Assembly: GCA_003508835.1 (NCBI GenBank)
Contig: PUFA01000649.1
Coordinates: 62,001 to 126,000 of the forward strand
Reading direction: 5' to 3'
DNA: 64,000 bases
Source: Eonycteris spelaea
Taxonomy: Eukaryota; Chordata; Mammalia; Chiroptera; Pteropodidae
The notes under the pieces were generated by a model. The model was not told the DNA's origin. It saw only the letters and a list, made by a program, of their open reading frames with translations, and ran no database searches. Shown piece by piece: positions 60,396 through 64,000 of this stretch. The position numbers and the translations under genes were made by a program. Position 1 is the stretch's first letter; each line of letters opens with the position of its first letter.

Positions 60396-61770
60396 ATCCA
60401 CAGCATATCTAATAAATAAAGCCACTCTACCAACACCAGGAGACTTAGAAGCCCTACCTAATATGTAGAAACAGACACTGGAAGGCAGCCAAAATGGAGA
60501 TACAAAAAAGCATGTCCCACTTGAGGAAACAGAACAAAGCTCCAGAAAAAGAATTCACCAAAATGGAGACAAACAGTCTACCCGATGCAGAGTTCAAAAC
60601 ACTGGTTATGAAAATACTCCAGGAACATGGGAGGAAAGTAGATGAATTCAATGGGAATTTAAACAAAGAGATAAAAAAACACAAAACTGGAGATGGATCC
60701 AGTCAGAAATGAAGAATACAATGTCTGAGATGAAGGGTATATTAGAGAGAATCAACAGGGTGGTTAAAGGAGAGGATCGAATCACTGATATAGAGGATGG
60801 GGTAGTGGAGGACACCCAATCAGAACAGCAACAAGAAGTAAGAATCCTAAACAAACAAACAAACAAACAAACAAACAAATAAAGATAATTTCAGAAGCCT
60901 CTGGGAAAACATTATGCATAACAACATTCGCATCATAGGAGTACCAGAAGGAGACGAGAGAGGGCAAGGAATTGAAGACCTATTTGAAGAATTCATGATG
61001 GAACACTTCCCTGACCTGGTGAAGAACATAGACATACAACTCAAGGAAGTTCAGAGAGTCCCAAAGAAGATGAACCCAAAGCGGCCCAGGCCAAAACACA
61101 TCATAATTAAATTTCTAAAAGTTAAATTCAAAGAGAGACTCTTAAAAGCATCAAGAAAAAAGCAACTAGTAGTGACCTCAGGAACATGTTGTAGAGATGT
61201 CTCCAGATCTCTCCCCCCTTGAAACAATGTAAGCTGAACATCTAAAATGCAACAAAAACACACACTACGTACCAGCACGTCTGAGCATGGGATGTGTGCA
61301 TAAGAGCTACCACAGGTCAGAACTCCAGGAATCTGGTAGTAGACTGAGAGAAACAGAGAAGCTGCCTCTTGAAGCCAGAGCTCCTTGAAGGAGAAGTGGG
61401 AGGGAGAAGGTGCAACGGGTTCCCTGAACTACCTGGCCTGGGAGAGCTGTGAGCTACACGCAGCTAGAGGCAGAGCCCAGGGATCAAGGTGGAGAGCAGA
61501 GAAGTGGAGACGGTGGAGAATCGGAGATGGAAGAGAAACAACAGTTGATTATTACCAGCCTCAGTTACAGAACATGAGGCTGAGCCACAGCCCCAATCTC
61601 CCAACCCAGAGGACACCTCCCCCCATATCCTCTGAGACTGAACACCGTGGAGCCCCAGGGGAATCTGAGCAAATGCTCCTGAAACTGACACTACCCTGAC
61701 AGGGACTGAGACTGAGGGTAGCAGGGTGATTGAACATCTATTGGGGGGGAGGGGAGGGGAAGGCATTATT

Positions 61771-61814
61771 AACACTTTATATAAAGTGTTCCAAGTGTCC
61801 CTTTATATAAAGGG
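61771..61814. repeat. Twin TTTATATAAA palindromes, right-arm copy
   Basis: AACACTTTATATAAAGTGTT (61771-61790) and CCCTTTATATAAAGGG (61799-61814), exactly mirroring 44497-44540. Confidence 0.95.
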
Positions 61815-61867
61815 ATCCAAGAGGCTTAGATGCCATCTACTAGAAATCAGAAAAAAAAAGGCCTTCT

Positions 61868-62036
61868 AAGAAAGAAAGAAAGAAAAGAAAGAAAGAAAGA
61901 GAAGAGAGAGAGAGAGAAGAGAGAGAGAAGAGAGAGAGAGGAAGAGAGAGAGAGAGAGGAAGGAAGGAAGGAAGGAAGGAAGGAAGGAAGGAAGGAAGGA
62001 AGGAAGGAAGGAAGGAAGGAAGGAAGGAAGGAAGGA
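61868..62036. repeat. Polypurine tract (GAAA)n(GA)n(GGAA)n
   Basis: Mirror of 44281-44450 but with different internal arrangement: the GA block has more AGAAGAG interruptions and the GAAA block has an extra variant unit. The tract has therefore changed independently in at least one arm. Confidence 0.95.
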
Positions 62037-63237
62037 TAATACACGTTCTTTAACGGCCAGGAGGAGAAATAGCCCATTCGACACCATGAACAACCAAGGT
62101 GACAAGGCAGCTCAGAAAGAAAGACACAAATCACCAGAAAATAAGCTTACAGACATAGAAATATGCAACTTAAATGACAGAGAATTCAGGATGGTACTTC
62201 TGAAAAAACTCAACGAGGTCCAAAATGATTCATATCAACAATTTCAGGAATTGAAAAACTACTAGATGAGCAGAATGAGTTCTTCAGCAAGAAATTTAAA
62301 CCCTCAAAAGAATCAAATAGACCTTCTAGAGATGAAGAACACACTGAAAGATGAAAAATGGAATAGCAAGCTTGGGAAAATGGAGTCGAACAAATGGAGG
62401 AAAGGATCAGTGGTATCAAAGACAGAAATCTAGGAATAAATCAGAAAGAAGAAGAGAGAAACCGAAAAATGAAAAATAATGAAGAGAAATACAAGAACTA
62501 GTTAATACCATCAGAAGAGGAAACATAAGAATAATGGGCATTATCAAAGGTGAGGGAAAGGAACATGGACTAGAAAGCATTTTCAGATGAAAATTTTCCA
62601 AATCTAACGAATGAGCTAGAACTTAGAATTCAAGGAATCAACAGAACCCCCAATTATCTCAACCTTAAAAGGCCTTCTCCAAGGCACATTGTGTTGAAAT
62701 TATCAAAAATCAATGACAAAGAATTCTCAGGGTAGACAGGAAAAAGAAGACAGTAACCTATAAAGAAAACCCATAAAATTATCGTTGGACTTCTCAGCAC
62801 AAATCTTACATGCCAGCAAGGAGTGGAATTGAATATTCAAACTATTAAATGAAAGACACTACCAGTCAGTAATAATGTATCCAGCAAAGCTCTCTTTTAG
62901 GTATGAAGGGGAAATAAAAACCTTTCCAGGCATACAAAAATTGAGGGAATTCTCCACTATGAGGCCTACATTGCGGGAAATACTTAAAAGAGTCAGCTCA
63001 CCTAAAATCAAATAACAAAAGAAGTGTATAACTAGGAGTAAGGTGACTAGCAAGTAGGTAAAGCAGAGGAAAGTAACCCTTACTAAGAACACAGCATTAT
63101 AAGGTTAAACAACAAGAAGAGATTTACTATAGCAAAATAGTACTGAACATTCAGTGTGCATAGACACAAACTTATACAACTGAAAAGGGGAGGATTCAAA
63201 GATTCAAAGTCACAAAGGGTAATGGAGAAATGACAAA

Positions 63238-63345
63238 TATATATACATATATATACATATATATATATATTATATAATATATATATAATATATATGCTAT
63301 ATCTATCTATCTATCTCTATCTATCTGTCATCTATCTATCTATGT
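63238..63345. repeat. (TA)n and (CTAT)n microsatellites, right-arm copy
   Basis: Mirror of 42978-43083. The TA run here is more interrupted (TATACATA units) than the left-arm run. Confidence 0.9.
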
Positions 63346-64000
63346 AAGTATCCTCTACATATTTGTAATTGTCACCACATGCCAAAGACCCAGAACTGTA
63401 GAATATAATGTAAAACAAGAAGAAAACAGGAGGAGCCACAGAGAAAAACCACAAAACCCAACCAACCAATAAAACAAACAAACAAACAACAACAACAACA
63501 ACAACAAAACAGATACACAAAGACAAGGAAGCAATGGAACACCAAGCTACCAGAAACCAAACTATAAAGTGGTTATAGGAAAACCTCATATTTCAATAAT
63601 CACCCAAAATGTAAATGGACCGAACTCACCAATGAAAAGGCGCGAAGTTGCAGATTGAATCAAAACATAAAACACAACCATACGCCACCTCCAGGAGACA
63701 CATCTCAGCCCCAAAGACAAATATAGACTCAAAGTGAAAAAGTGGAAAATAATATTTCAAGCAAATGGCATTCAGAGAAAAGCAGGAGTAGTGGTACTAA
63801 TATCGGACGAAATAGACTTCAAAATAAAAAAAGGTAAAGAAAGATACTGAGGGACACTTTATAATGATAAAGAGAGTTATTCGCCAAGAAGACATAACAG
63901 TTATTAACAGCTATACTCCCAATCAGGGAACCCTGAAATGTATATAAAGCAATGACTAACAGAACTAAAGGGAAAAACATTTCAAAGCACTGTCATAATA

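Larger units (their letters stand above)
59285..61175 (+). mobile_element. LINE-1 fragment 5, right-arm copy
   Basis: 5'UTR 59285-60490, ORF1 from 60494 (MEIQKSMSHLRKQ) to 60712, where a stop interrupts it, with ORF1 sequence resuming at 60914-61170. Identical in plan to 45135-47015. Confidence 0.8.
53522..64000 (-). repeat. Large inverted repeat, right arm (runs off the window)
   Basis: Reverse complement of 42324-52780. In order it contains the junction segment, the inverted unit C copy, the exon-like segment, the two L1 5' fragments and the start of L1 copy 4. Because it still matches at base 64000, the arm length is a minimum of about 10.5 kb. Confidence 0.95.
61175..64000 (+). mobile_element. 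LINE-1 copy 4, right-arm copy (truncated by window end)
   Basis: 5'UTR about 61175-62085; ORF1 relic from ATG 62086 (MNNQGDKAAQKER) to about 63010; microsatellite-rich gap; ORF2 from about 63580 (MERxxSYQKP/TQNVNGPNSP region) with an endonuclease block near 63720-63950 (HLSPKDKYRLKVKKW sense). ORF1 carries the same stop (after QELKNY, about 62262-62264) as the left arm. Confidence 0.85.

Noticed and set aside
42324..64000. CRISPR array, prophage or bacterial operon
   Set aside because: There are no regularly spaced short direct repeats and no dense coding; composition and repeats are mammalian.

Overview
This is a gene-poor, repeat-dense piece of a mammalian genome. It holds nested LINE-1 (L1) copies on both strands, two decayed copies of a class I endogenous retrovirus pol region, two olfactory receptor pseudogenes and many microsatellites. 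I see no intact protein-coding gene. The best clue to the organism is a 41.6-41.8 kb SINE that fuses a tRNA-Val-like head to an almost full-length 5S rRNA-like body. 5S rRNA-derived and tRNA/5S hybrid SINEs are, as far as I recall, characteristic of fruit bats (Pteropodidae), so a megabat is my preferred source. This is an inference from a single element.

Layout. Unit A spans about 1-17.6 kb: a minus-strand L1 (1-5.06 kb), a retroviral protease/RT/RNase H/integrase relic with a probable 3' LTR (5.9-10.0 kb), a minus-strand L1 3' fragment, about 5 kb of non-coding DNA, and an OR2L-like pseudogene (15.9-16.8 kb). From 17.5 to 23.6 kb lie plus-strand L1 pieces, including a probable ancient L1M-type fragment. 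Unit B (23.6-39.0 kb) repeats the series L1, shorter ERV relic, intergenic DNA, OR pseudogene, so A and B are an old, diverged tandem duplication. A second L1 lineage begins at 39.0 kb on the minus strand and carries the chimeric SINE.

From about 42.3 kb to the right edge the window is one huge inverted repeat. The left arm is 42,324-52,780, the spacer is 741 bp (52,781-53,521), and the right arm is 53,522-64,000, running off the window. The arms look nearly identical apart from scattered substitutions and tract-length changes, while units A and B are clearly diverged, so the palindrome is recent, has been homogenised, or is an assembly fold-back. Each arm contains L1 fragments of two ORF1 lineages, a nested inverted repeat of about 131 bp inside an L1 5'UTR, an exon-like open segment of about 190 bp that I cannot identify, and a truncated third copy of the duplicated unit (unit C) lacking the OR gene. 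The spacer is the direct-orientation continuation of that third unit, which exposes the rearrangement breakpoints.

Most translated open frames are L1 ORF1/ORF2 relics or microsatellite read-through. The features of most interest are the palindrome and its junction, the tRNA-Val/5S SINE, the nested inverted repeats and the exon-like segment.
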